Shown one piece after another: positions 50,301 through 63,200 of a stretch of DNA of 64,000 nt. Made by a program: the position numbers and the translations under genes. Numbering within the stretch: the first letter of the stretch is position 1; each line of letters begins with the position of its first letter. This stretch comes from Dromiciops gliroides (lineage: Eukaryota; Chordata; Mammalia; Microbiotheria; Microbiotheriidae), in the NCBI RefSeq assembly GCF_019393635.1, contig NC_057863.1, forward strand, positions 643,905,306 to 643,969,305. The letters are read 5' to 3'. The notes under the pieces were generated by a model. It saw only the letters and a list, made by a program, of their open reading frames with translations, did no database searches and was not told the origin of the DNA.

Positions 50301-53300
50301 GGGCCCAGAGGGCCTCCTCCAATCTCTTCTAGAAAGCAACCTTGCAAATCCTACAACATCCCTCTGCATCCTCATTCCCTTGAGTTGGGGGGAAGGGGAG
50401 AGAGCAAGATTTGTGGGGGTCCCTGGGATTTAAGTGCTCACAGACCTCAGTTCAGGGCCTGGTGTGAGGGACTGGAAGTGATCAGGGTCAAGGGCTTTTG
50501 GACAGATGGATAGGGAGTGGGGGGCTAGGTTTGGCTGCTTCACCAAGGACTCCCCATCCCCCACCCCGCCTGTGTGCAGCTGGATGGCTGGCTTCATGAA
50601 AAGATGCTGATGGCTCGGGACAGTACTCGGGAGGAAGGTCACAAGCTGAGGAAACGATGGCTCCGGCACCAGGCTTTCATGGCCGAGCTGGCCCAGAATA
50701 AGGAATGGCTGGAGAAGATCGAAAAGGTGAGTGGGGGGAAGGGCCTCCTCCTAGTCCCAGAGCATCTGTTGTTTTGCCCCCTCCCTCCCCGAGCTCTTGG
50801 CCTTAACTAGAGAAATGCTGAAAAGGAGCCTCGTGCAGTGGAAAGAACACCAGAGTGAGAGGACCTGGGTGTGAATCCTGGCTCTGCTTCCTGTTACATG
50901 GGTGACACTGGATAAGTCACTGTCTCTTTTTGGGTCTCATATGTAAAATGATCAATGATGTCTGAGAGCCCTTTCAGCTCTAAATCTGATAAATCCTTCC
51001 CAGCCTGAGCTTTGGGATGAAATCCACCAGCAGAGGGCCTGGGGGAAACAACTCAGCAGAGCTTGTCTCAGCTCTCCTCTCCTCTCCTCTCCTTCCCTGG
51101 AGGGCCCTGGGGCATGAGGGAGGGTGGCACATGGCTCCCAGGAGTAGGGCTCAAGGATGGGAAGGCCTTGGCTCTGCTGAACTCTCTCCGCCCCCCCACT
51201 TCTCTAGCCCCAGTGATGTAGGATGGAAAAGAGGGCAGTAAATAGCCCCCATTGCCTTCTGTACTCAACCCCAGATCCAGGGGTTCAGGTTACTTCCAGA
51301 AGATATTCTGAGTTCTGGGGCTTCCTTCAGAATCTGTTCACCCCTGGCAGGACCCCAACATGATCCTTGGATACGGACCTCAGACTCTGCTCTCATGAGC
51401 CCATGGTCAGCCCCAAATTGAGCTGGTATCTAGTAGAGTTAGGAACCCTCAGACCAGGTCTTTGACTTTCCTGAATTGGGCCCTTTGACCAACCTTGATG
51501 CCCACACATTAATTGTCTCTTGACCAGTGTGTCTGTCTTTTCCCATGTTATTTGCTCTCTTTCCTTGTGTATATGTATGATTCTACCAGGGGACTGTTTT
51601 TCTGTGTGAATCTCTCCTTATGTGTCTGGTTTTTTCCCCTGTGTCTTTTCCCCAATGTGTCTCTGCCTCTTTGCCTGTGTGTTTCTGATCTTCTTTCCAT
51701 GTCTTTCTTCCATCTCTTCTTCTGTGTCTTTGCCCAGGTATGTTTCATCTTCCGTATGTATTTCCCATTGTGCATGTGTCACTGTCTCTTTCATTTCCTG
51801 TGTATCTCCCTGGGTGTGTGACTGCCCCTCCAAACATCTGAGTCTGTGTTTATCTCTTATTACATGTATCCCCCTTTCATTATTATCATCTCTCTCTTCT
51901 CCACTTTTGTGTGTCTGTCCTTTTTTCACTGTTGTTTTTCTTGTGTTCGTGTATGCCTGGCTCTGACCTTGATTCCCACTCCTACTTTGTATACCGCTGT
52001 CTCTGTCTCTTACTGTGTGTCTCTCCTTCACCCCCTGCTTGTCTTCTGTGACAGGAGGGTCAGCAGCTGATGCAGGAGAAGCCTGAACTGGCAAGCTCTG
52101 TCCAGAAGAAACTGGGGGAGATTCGGCAGTGCTGGGCTGAGTTGGAGAGCACCACCCAGGCCAAGGCTCGGCAGCTGTTTGAGGCCAGCCAGGCAGATCA
52201 ACTGGTCCAGAGCTTTGCTGAGCTAGACAAGCGGCTCATGCACATGGAGAGCCAGCTGCAGGGGGTAGACCCTGGGGGAGACCTGGCCACCGTCAACAGC
52301 CAACTGAAGAAGTTGCAGGTAGGCTGGGCTAGGCAGCCTGAGGTAGGGGGATTGCAAGTGATGACAAGGGTTGGTGGAAGGTTACTTTGTCAGTTTGGGG
52401 GGATTCCTGCACAATCACAAGCAGTGGAAAGAGCTCCCAGTTCTCTGAAGAGTGGGAAACTATGAATGTGAAGCACTTCCTATAACATCAGACTTTTCCA
52501 ATATGTGGTTTAATTTTGCTGAATTTTTTCCCTTCTTGATCATTTTTCCTTCTTTATTTGTGGGATGGCTTTCTGCTAGGGAGAGAGGTCCTTTGAATAA
52601 AGGGAGGAGATATAAAATCAGATATCAAGAAAAATTATTGTAAATAATAATTAGAATTTATTTGGCATTTTAATGTTAGCAAAACACTTTATATGTATTA
52701 TCTCATTTAATATTCATCATAACTCTTTGAGGTTGGTCCTATTAGGCCTACTTTACAAATGCAGAAACTGAGGCTAAGAGAGATTCAGTGAAACTTGTTC
52801 AGGGTCATGCAGCTCATAAGTGTTGGAGGCAGGACTCAACTCAGCTCTTCTTCACTTTAAATCCAATGCTCTATCCTAGCTATCTTTTGGGGGGGGAGGG
52901 GCAGGGCAATGAGGGTTAAGTGACTTGCCCTAGTAAGTGTCAAGTGTCTGAGGCTGGATTTGAACTCAGCTCCTCCTGAATCCAGGGCCAGTGCTTTATC
53001 CACTGGGCCACCTAGCTGCCCCCTATCCTAGCTATCTTTAAAAAACATAATGGGACAGTGGAGCCTCTCCTGTCCCCCATCCCCTTCACCTGGAAGAGAC
53101 CAGGGCATGGTCCTGTTATCAAGAGTACTAGCAGGGCAGCTAGGTGGTGCAGTGGATAAATCACTGGCCCTGGATTCAGGAGGATCTGAGTTCAAATCCA
53201 GCCTCAGACACTTGATACTTACTATCTGTGTGGCCCTGGGCAAGTCACTTAACCCTCATTGCCCCCCCCCAAAAGAGTACTAGGGCTCATGTCAGGTGAT

Positions 53301-54146
53301 CTGGATTGGGAATTCATTGCTGAGTGTTCCATTCTACATGCTGGTGTATCAGGATGGGTCAGGCCAGCAGGAAGGTGTTGGAATTGTGAATGGTGGGGCA
53401 AGAGGGTAAGCAGAAGCTTTCCAGACAGCCAGGGGTTCAGGGGTAGAGAGTAGGAGATGAGGCTGGGGAGTTTGCTGTTCCATCCATCCATCCATCCATC
53501 CATCCATCCATTTATTCACCTATATATTCTGTTCATTCACCATTTATTAAGTGCCTACTGTGTGCCAGGTAGTGTGCCAAATGCTGAGGATCCTGAAATG
53601 AAAATGAGATCATCCCTGGCCCCAAGATGCTTGCATTCTAGTGGGGTGAGACAATATATAGGCATACAAATTGGAGAGACTCACACACATATACACTCCC
53701 ATAAATGTATATATACTATTTAATCTGTGTATATACATATATATATCAGATAGATGGATCTAGAAGTCATTTGCATAGATAAGATGATTGTTAAAGCCAT
53801 AGGATCTTATGAGTTCAACAAGAAAGGGTATATAGAGAGAAGAGGCCCCAGAATCTTGGGGGACACCCATAGTTAGCAGCATGGTATGGATAGTAATCAA
53901 CTGAGATTGAAAAGAATTAGCCCAACAGATGGTAGAACCAAGAGAGAAACAGCACAAAATCCCAGATAGGAGAGAGAAGGAAAGATGGGCAAGAATGTAA
54001 AATGTCAAGGTGTGCATATGCATGTACATATATGTATATGTATGTATAGTGATATACACATGGGGAGGGGGGAAAGGGGAGGAGAGAAAGAGGAAAGAGA
54101 GAGAGAGATAGAGAGAGACAGAGAAAAGGAGAGAGAGAAAGGAGAG

Positions 54147-54200
<54 letters not shown>

Positions 54201-57200
54201 AAATGAATATAGGGGAAACCAATGTCCAGAGAAGATGAGAGAAAGAGAATGAAATTCTCACTTATGTGTTGGGCAGGGATGGAGAAAGAGGGAAACAGAG
54301 ACACACTCATGCTATAAAGACTGAGACAGAATGGCCAAATTATGCCTTGTCCCCTTCATTGAGGCTTGCAGTGAGTTGTGGCTTTCTGATACCATGTCTA
54401 TCATGCAGTATGTAAATCACTGGCCCTGGAATCAGGAGGACCTGAGTTCAAATCTCACCACAGACATGTACTAGCAGTGTGACCCTGGGAAAGTCACTTA
54501 ACCCCAATTGCTTAAAAAACCCCACAAAACCCCACAAAATAGATATAAAATGACAGGTGCAGAGAGATTATGAGTGGTTGGTGAGATCAGAAAAGGTTCC
54601 ATCAAGTCAGTGATGCTTGATCTGAATCTCTAAGAAGGGTCAGTATTCGGAGGAGCACAGATAAAGGAAGAGGCATCCCAGGAATGAGGGACAGCCTATG
54701 CAAGAGCCCGGAGATGGGCAGTGGGGGACTTTGTAAGAGGAACTTGGGTAATAAGGCCATTTGGAGTCAGCCATAGAGTATGCGGAAGAAACCAAAACCA
54801 AAATCTAAGGGTATGTTATAGGAAGAGAGCATGTAAGAAGGCTGAAGAAATAGATTTTTAAAATGCCAAACACAGGCATTTGTGTTTTATTCTAGGGGCA
54901 ATAGGGAGCCACAGGAATTTACTGAGAAGGGGCCTGATAAGGTCAGATCTGTGCTTTGGAAACATGGCTTTTGGCAGCTATATGGAGGATGGATCAGAGG
55001 GGAGCTACTTCAAGCAAGGAGGATAATTTAAGGGGCTGGTGTGTTGAGGCCAGCAGGGATGGGAGCCTAAATCAGGGTGTTAGTTGTGTGGGTGGATTTG
55101 GGAACAGATGCGAGATGCCGTTAAAATGTTGACAGCAGATTGGATATGTGAGGTGAGAGATAGAGAAGAGTTGAGAATAATGCTGAGGTTGTGAACCTGG
55201 GATGGTGGAGGCCTCAACAGTGCTAGGAAATTTCAGAAGATGGAAGGGTTTAGGGGAAAAGACACAGAGTTTTGTTTTGGACAAGTTGATGCTGATATGC
55301 CCAATAGGCAGTTAGTTGGTGATGGCTCACTGGAGCTCAGGAGAGAGTCAAGGGCTAGATATATAGATATAGGAGAAATCTGTATGGGGATGATCCTTAA
55401 ACCCTTGGGAGCTGGTGAGGGGAGAGAGAAAAGAAGAGGGTCTGGGAGAGAGTCATCAGGGATACCCACAGCTGGGGACACCCACATTTGGGGGCACAAT
55501 CTGGTTAATGATCAATCACAGGAAGCCAGGCTAAAAAAGATCACACAAGAAGGTTAAGGACCAAGAGAGAGGAATGTCCCAGCATCTCAGAGGGGAGAGA
55601 GAATACTCAGTAGCAGTGACTAGTTAACCTATTCAAAACTCCCTTTCTGCCTGTGTCTTTGTGACACTGTGTCCATCTTTTCTTGTTTCTTGTTTCTTGC
55701 CCCACCCCCTCTCTCTCTTTCTGATACTGTGTCCTTCTTTTCTTGCCTCTCTCTGTGTGATATTCTCTCCATTTTTTTTTTCCTTGTTGGTCGGCCTCTG
55801 TCTCTGTTTCCAGTAGGGGTCGTGGGTTTCCCAGATTACAGAAGGTAACATTATATCCCTCCACAATCTGGGAAAATCATTAGTCTGGTTTTATTTCAGT
55901 GTCTATTTCAGGCCTCTTTTTATCCAGGGCTGCAAGAAAGAGACAGATGGATAAGGTGAATTTTCTGCCCTCAAGCAGCTCCTAGTCTAAGGAAGGAAAG
56001 AAACGTGAGGCCCTAATTGAGGCCCTCTGTGTTAGCTGCTTTCTGCATGAAACAGAAGTCAAGGGCTGGAGGAATTAAGAGGTGAAATGGGAGAGGGTAC
56101 TGGCCATGAGGCTGGTGGGCTGGCTTCTTAGAGAGGGTGGTCTTTGAGGCAAAATCCTGGGATGAGTGAGAGTGAAGCATCTGGGTGTTTAGGAGGAGAG
56201 AGGCTGGGCACCTCAGAACCACACATTCTGTCTTATCAGGGGAAAGAAAAAGGGGGCTGGTTCCCCCCAAGACTAAAGTTTCAGCCTACCTACAGATATT
56301 TGCCCTGCCTATTCTGACTCCAGAAGTCCCAACACCTCTCCCCGCCTCTGCCCTGTGTGCCTCCTCATCAAGAACAGAGGACAGTCTCCCAACCAGTCCA
56401 GGGAGTCCAGAGGAGGGAGAGCCTCCTCCCACCTTCCTCCGTAATTATGTGGCTATTGAGGGCCTGGGCTCCAGGGCTGCAGGGTACCAAAGACCACTTC
56501 TTCAGCTATCAAAAGAGCTTTGGAACAGATGGGTGGTGCCTTGTAGGCACCTCCTCTTGTCTCCGGATGGCCCCCAGGTCACCACAAAGAGAGTGTAGTC
56601 TCTGGGGAAGCCTGGAGTCTGCTGGTCTACCACCCCCAGCAGAGCTGACTGGCAACTCAACCAGCCTCAGAGCCAGAGCTCCACTTCAACTACCCCCAGC
56701 AAGGTACCCCTGGCTTGGCCACCTCCCAGCTCCAGCTCTGGGCCAGTTCTGGGTGAGGTTATTTAATCTGAGGAACCTCCAGAGAGCCGAGTCACCAGGT
56801 TCAGTCCTTGGGTGAACTCAGGCAGCTGAGGGGACCCCAGGGTGGGAGAAGCATGTCCTACAACCGCCCTCGGTCCCTGAGGCCCAGGTGTCTGCTGGCC
56901 TGTCTGCTTTCACTGTCCCATTGTGTTCCCATTGCCCATCAGCCTCATTCACTATCCCGGTCTCAGCTTGAGGAGATGAGCTGTCCCTGGTCTCCCCCTT
57001 TATGTTATTGTATCCAGCTGCGCGTGTCATTTTACGTGCATCTTTCTCTTTTTCCCTGTCTCTATGCAACACTGTATGTAACTCAGCCGGCTTCCCTTGC
57101 CTCTGGGTTTCGCTGTGTGACTCTACATCTTTTGTCTCTTTGAGATGGTGCCTCCGTCTCTCTCTCTCTTTCTCTGTGTGTGTCTCTGTGTTTCTGATGC

Positions 57201-60200
57201 AGCCTTCCTCTCTCTGTCCCTCTTTCTAGGTACCATTGTGGATGTCAGTGTCTCTATTGCTTTGTCAGTGTGTCTTTGTCCCTATGACACTACCCACTGA
57301 AAAACGAGGGACCTAGCGAGGACTCCATGGGTACCTTTGAGGTCCCTCCCAGGTCTAGATTTTATGATCCTAAGTCCCTTAACTCCCCTGAGCCTCAGTT
57401 TTCTCATCTGTAAAATGGGACCAGACTGTCTTTTGATACTTATCTGCTCCTCTCTCATGCATATACTTTATGTCTTTTGGTCTGTCTCTGTCCCTTTGTT
57501 CATTTGTTCATTCGTTCGTTCATTCGTTCATTCATTCATTCATTCATTCATTTGACAAACACCTACTCAGTAAAACAAGCAGCGTGAAGAAGAATGTATT
57601 TGGAGGTAGAGAAGAAGGGAAGGGAATAAGCACTTATCTAGTACCTACTGGGTACCAGACACCGTGCTTGGTGCTCTTAATCTCATTTGATCATCCCAAC
57701 AACCCTGGGAGGTGGGTGCAATTATCATCCCCAGGTGAGGAAACAGAGGCAAACAGATTCAGTGACTTACCCAAGGTTACATGACTAGTCAGTGTCCAAG
57801 CTCAGGCTTCTGGACTCTAGGCCCGGGGCTCTGTCTGCCATGCACTGGCTGCCTGCAGTTACTTCTCTCTGGCCCTCTGTGAACTCCCATGTTCAGGGCA
57901 TCTGCTTTTTTGTCAGCCTGCTCTTTTTTTTGGTCAGCCTGCTCTTTTTTCCTCTCTGTTGCCAGCACCCTAAGGCCCAGGAACATTGAGGGTAGTGTTC
58001 CTGAGGGGGCAATGAGGCCCAGGGCACTGCCGACAGGCTGAGAGGACCAGAAATGACACCCCTAGGACCCCCGGGGCCATTGGCCGTCCCTGCCCCCATC
58101 ACTACCAATGGTCCCTTCCCCCGGGGGTGGTGGGAAGAGAGGAAGCCATATGGTAGAGGCAGGCCCAGAATCCAGGTCTTCTGCCTCCCCTCCAGGACCC
58201 AGCCAGCTGGTCTGGCGGCGGCTGCTGCTGCTGCGGGGGAGGTGGCCTGTTTTCCTGCTTTGGAGGAGGCTAGTAGGAGGGGGGGGCGGAGGGAGGGAGG
58301 GAGATGAAGGGCAGAGACAATGGAAAATGCCTTGAAGAATCTGCAGCTGGTAGGAATTCTTCCTGGGTCTGAATTCTTCCACCCCCACCCCCACCCCACC
58401 CCCCATCAGGGGGCTCAGTCGCCAATAATTTAGTTCTGTCTAGATCCTCTCTTCTCTCCCATCCCCCACCCCTCCCATCCTCAGCTTGGCTGCATCCACT
58501 GCCTCCCTCTCTCTTTCTGTCTCTGTTTTTTCCATTTCCACCTTTCCAAGTGGCTGACGTTTCCCCTTGGTTCCCGCTGCTCAGGCCTCCCTTAACACAC
58601 CTTCCTTCTGTCTCTCCTCTTCCCCAGCCCTTAGTCCAAAGCTTCTCTGTCTGAGGAAGGGGGGAAAAGTCCCAGTCATGCGGTTGTAAGAGGTGGGAGA
58701 GATGAGAGGGGACTCTTGTGCATCAGAGTCGGCTGTCCCCCTTAACTCCCAGTAGCAATGGGGGTGATATAATGGGAAAGCACTAGACTAGAATCACCCA
58801 ATCAAAACACGTTCCTTTAGGACCTACTATGTACTCAGTGCTGGGGATACCGAGGCAGAAATGAAACATCCCCTGTCCTCAAGGAGATTCCACTCTAATA
58901 GGGGGAGGGGCAATGTGTACACATATATGTAGATACCAAGAACCTTTGAGGAAAGTATGAGGTAATTTCAGGGAGAAAGGCACCATTGGCTAGGGAAGAC
59001 TAGTCTTGACTCTGACACTAAAATTAGCTTCGTGACCTTGGACAGGGCAACTAGGTGGCACCATAGTGGATGGAGTGCTGGGGCCTGAAGCCAGGAGACT
59101 CATTTTTGTGAGTTCAGATCTGGCCGCAGACACTTACTAGCTGTGCAACCCCGGACAGTCACTAAACCCCTGTTTGCCTCAGTTTCCTCTACTGGAAAAT
59201 GACCTGGAGAGGGAAATGGCCTGCCTCTCCAGTATCTCTGCCAAGAAAACCCCAAATGGGGTCACAATGAGAGGATATGACGAAAAACAACTGAACGGCA
59301 CCTTGGGCAGGTCACTTCCCTTTCCTCCTCTAAAATGGCAGTGAGGAGGGGCAGCTAGATGGCGAAGTGGTTAAAGCACCGGCCCTGGATTCAGGAGTAC
59401 CTGAGTTCAAATCCGGTCTCAGATACTTGACACTTACTAGCTGTGTGACCTTGGGCAAGTCACTTAACCCCCATTGCCTAAAAACAAACAAAAAAAATGG
59501 AAGTGTGTGTGTGGGGGAAATGTACTAGCATTGATTGGAGCCCTGAGGCTTAGTCTAACTGCTGCAGCTTTCTTGATCTTCTTGAGCCTCAGTTTTCTTA
59601 TCTGTAAAACAGGATCGCTGCATGGAATAGTGGATATATAGATACAGAATAGTGAATAGAATCATGGCCTTGGAGTGACAAAGACCCAGGTTCATGTCCT
59701 ACCTCTGATAGTACTTGTCTGTAAGACCCTGGGCGAGTCACTTAACCTCTAAGTGTCCCAGACAATCCTCTGAGGCAGTAGGTTACAGAGGTGTGGGAGC
59801 TTCTGTACCCAGGCATTCCAAACATTGATAAAGTCACAAGTCTGGACCAACCCTCTCCTTCTTCTCCTTCCCAAGAGCTTGGTAAGCTTTTTTTTTTTTT
59901 TGTGAGGCAATTGGGGTTAAGTGACTTGCCCAGGGTCACACAGCTAGTAAGTGTCTAGTGTCTGATGTCAGATTTGAACTCAGGTCCTCCTGAATCCAGA
60001 GCTGGTGCTTTATCCACTGCGCCACCTAGCTGCCCCAGCTTGGTAAGCCTTAAAGGATTCTCGAAATGGGAGCTATGGTTATTAATAATTAGAACGACAT
60101 TGAGTCCAACCCCTTCGTTCATTCTGTCAGCTAGCATTCACTAACCATGAGCTTCCTGGAGGGGGTGGTATTTAACTCAGGCTCTCAAGGTTGCTGGAGA

Positions 60201-63200
60201 TCAAAGGGGAGGGTGTTCCAGGAATAGAGACTGTTGTGATCAAAGGTCATGAAGTGATAAAGTGTGAAGCTCTGGAGGGTTCGCTGGCCTTGATGCCGAA
60301 GAATCCGATTCTCAGGAGAAGAGGGGAAAGCCAGGAGACTGACAGAAGCAGTTACCAACCCAGGCATTAATAAGGATCAGCCCTTGTTTGTTGGCCCAGG
60401 GCAGAACTCTGGATTGGGCTCTGGGTTTGAATCCAGCCTTGATATGTACTTTTTGGATCCCCAACTTTGGACTAAGTACTTGATTTTTCTAGGCCTCAGT
60501 TTCTTTATCTGGAGAAATCGGGCATTATACTAGATAATCTCTAGTCTATCCTTTTCATCTCTTCCTGTCCTCCTGGTAAATGATAGACTAAGCCGGGACT
60601 TGCCTGGTTGGGTCCTGGGGGCAAAGGGGTATGCCCTGAAGGAGGCAGCTTGCACCAGTAGTTAGCAGAGGACCTGCCTTTGGGGCTCACCTAAAAGGAA
60701 AGGGTCAGATTCGATGGCCTTGCAGGTTTCTCCCGCTCTGTATCTAGAATCCAATGATGAATCTCTCCTTTCCTCCACTGAGCTGCTGCCCCTGAATCTG
60801 CCCACAGACCATGGAGTCTCAAGTAGAGGAGTGGTGCCGAGAAGTGGGGGAGCTTCAAGCCCAGACTGCAGCCCTACCTCTGGAACCTGCGAGCAAGGAG
60901 CTGGTAGGGGAGCGGCAGACGGCGGTGGGCACACGCATCGTGCGTCTTATCGAACCCTTGAAGGAGCGGCGACGCCTTTTGCTGGCCTCCAAGGAGCTGC
61001 ATCAAGTAGCCCATGACCTAGAAGATGAAATCGTAAGTGGGTGTCCCCAGGGAGGGAAGTGGTGACATTGTCATGGGGAATAGAAGAGACTCCAAGCATA
61101 AAATAGTGTTGAGCTTTTTTTTGGCTTTCAGATCACACCGTGATCACGATGTGATCTGGAAGCCAAAAGAAAAAAAAAAAGCTCAACACTATTTTATGCT
61201 TCATTAAGAGAGGCATAGCAGGCAGAAGTCCACCACCACACTCCTTCCTCCCCCCTTTCCCCGCCATAATCAGACCACGTCTAGAATACTGTGTTCAGTT
61301 GTGGGTAAGCCACGTGTCAACACTGACATGGTAGCCGTCATGAAGTATTTGAAGGGCTATATCATGTGGAAGAAGCATCAGACTTGTTCTCTTTGGCCCC
61401 ACAACATAGAACGGGAAGCCTGGGGTAGAGAGACAGATCTGAGATTGATGTAAGGAAGAACTTCCTAGTGCTTAGATCTAAAGTGGAAGGGGCTGCCTTG
61501 AGAGGTAGTGGCCTCTCTCTGCCCTGGAAGTCTTCAAGCAGAGGCTAGATCATCACCCTTTGGTGAAGGTCTTGGGTGGACTAGCTGACCTGTGAGGCTC
61601 CTTTCAGCTTGGGGATTCATTGAGGGGGGGAGGTTAGGGAGGTAGACTGCCTCCTACCTTCCTTACCCTGCTTCCTTCCTCCTATACCAGGCATGGGTGC
61701 AGGAACGATTGCCTTTGGCGACTCAGACGGACAAGGGGAACAGCTTGCAATCGGTGCAGCAGCTGATTAAAAAAAACCAGGTGGGGAAGGGGTCTTGATA
61801 GATTGGGAAAAAAGATTAAGGGCACTTCTGGGGATCGGGGTGATGATTGATAGAGGAGGAGAGGAGTGGTGTGGGACTTAGATATGGAAACCACCTGACT
61901 GTATGTAAGGATCACTATCAGTCCACAATTGACTTAGAAAACCACATATTGGGGGCAGCTAGGTGGCACAGTGGATAAAGCACCAGCCCTGGATTCAGGA
62001 GGACCTGAGTTCAAATCCGGCCTCAGACACTTGACACTTACTAGCTGTGTGACCCTGGGCAAGTCACTTAACCCCCATTGCCCTGCCCCCCCCCCAAAAG
62101 AAAAGAAAACCACATATTGATGTTATCTATGTTCTATTTTATTTTTATTTAATTTTGTTAAATATTTCCCCAAAACATGCATTTGCTCTCAGGAATGCTG
62201 TCCTGCTGCCCATTGGCTGTGCGTTTGAACACCTCTGTGAGGATAGGATAGGTGAGGGGAGACTCGAAGGGACAGGAACACAAGTGCGCTCCTGACGGAT
62301 AGTGCAGCTCTATCCATCCTTCAGTCTCCCCTTTTATAAACTAGAGAAGACATCGTAGACTATCCTGGATTCGCAATCAGAAGAATTTAGAATCCCAGTT
62401 TTGACCCTGGATAACCTCCTGGGGCCTTGTTTCCCCTTCCGAAAAATAGAGGAGGCATCAGGGTTTAGTGGAAAGTCTATTGTTCTGGATTTGGAACCAG
62501 GGGAGCTATTACAATCCCACCTCTGACTTTGGGCATTCTCTGGGCCTCAGTTTCCTCATCTGTAAAATGGGAAAGTCGCACCAGATGACTCCCAGTTTTA
62601 AATCTATACTTTTTCTGCTCTGAAGTGCATGGGACCTGGAGGCCCTACCTCACAGTCCTGTGGGGGTTTCCCTCCCCCTTGCTCCAGGCAGGGCCCCCTT
62701 TCATTAACCCAGAGGGATTATGGGAGCTAGGGTAGTTCTCTTGTGCTAAATCATTTTCAGGACAGGAGGTTCCCACACCTCTGCTCATCCTTCCCCATCC
62801 ACCCAAGCCTGACCCATCCTGGCATTTAACCATAGCCCATCATGCTGCAAAACGTGCTGTTAACAACAGCAGCAGTATTTTGTGACTGCAAAGCACATTA
62901 AGAAACAGCTTTCGGGGGCAGCTAGGTGGTGCAGTGGATAGAGCACCCTGGATTCAGGAGGACCTGAGTTCAAATCCGACCTCAGACTCTGGACACTTAC
63001 TAGCTGTGTGACCCTGGGCAAGTCACTTAACCCCAATTGCCTCACCAAAAAAAATAGGTATACTAGTGTGTGACCTTGGGCAAAATCTCTTCCCTTTTCT
63101 GGGACTCAGTTTCACTCTTTGTAAAGGAGAGTATAATAATCTTTAAGGTTTCATCCACTTTGGGGGGCAGAGGCAATCAAGGTTAAGTGACTTGCCCAGG

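Larger units (their letters stand above)
52319..60807 (+). other. SPTBN4: SPTBN4 intron 20 (8.5 kb)
   Basis: No exon or gene recognised. Holds MIR-type fragments (52650-52870, 57610-57860), two SINEs in opposite orientation (52888-53272), a (CATC)n run at 53480-53512, long ancient repeat text (53750-53950, 54590-55500), a (GA)n tract (54145-54198), a (CATT)n run (57510-57552), and SINEs at 54413, 59045, 59349 and 59888. 55900-58700 has stretches of apparently unique sequence, including a GC-rich part near 58050-58320. Confidence 0.7.

Noticed and set aside
53480-53512. Regularly spaced short repeats that might suggest a CRISPR-like array
   Set aside because: Contiguous (CATC)n and similar microsatellites without spacers, in a vertebrate genome.
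52319-60807. A nested gene within SPTBN4 intron 20
   Set aside because: Open frames there are short, match no family and mostly fall on repeats; no plausible exon pair was found.
15092-63048. A recurring peptide ([35 protein letters not shown]) encoded many times on both strands
   Set aside because: It is the chance translation of the CORE-SINE consensus in one frame, not a gene family; each occurrence coincides with a SINE.
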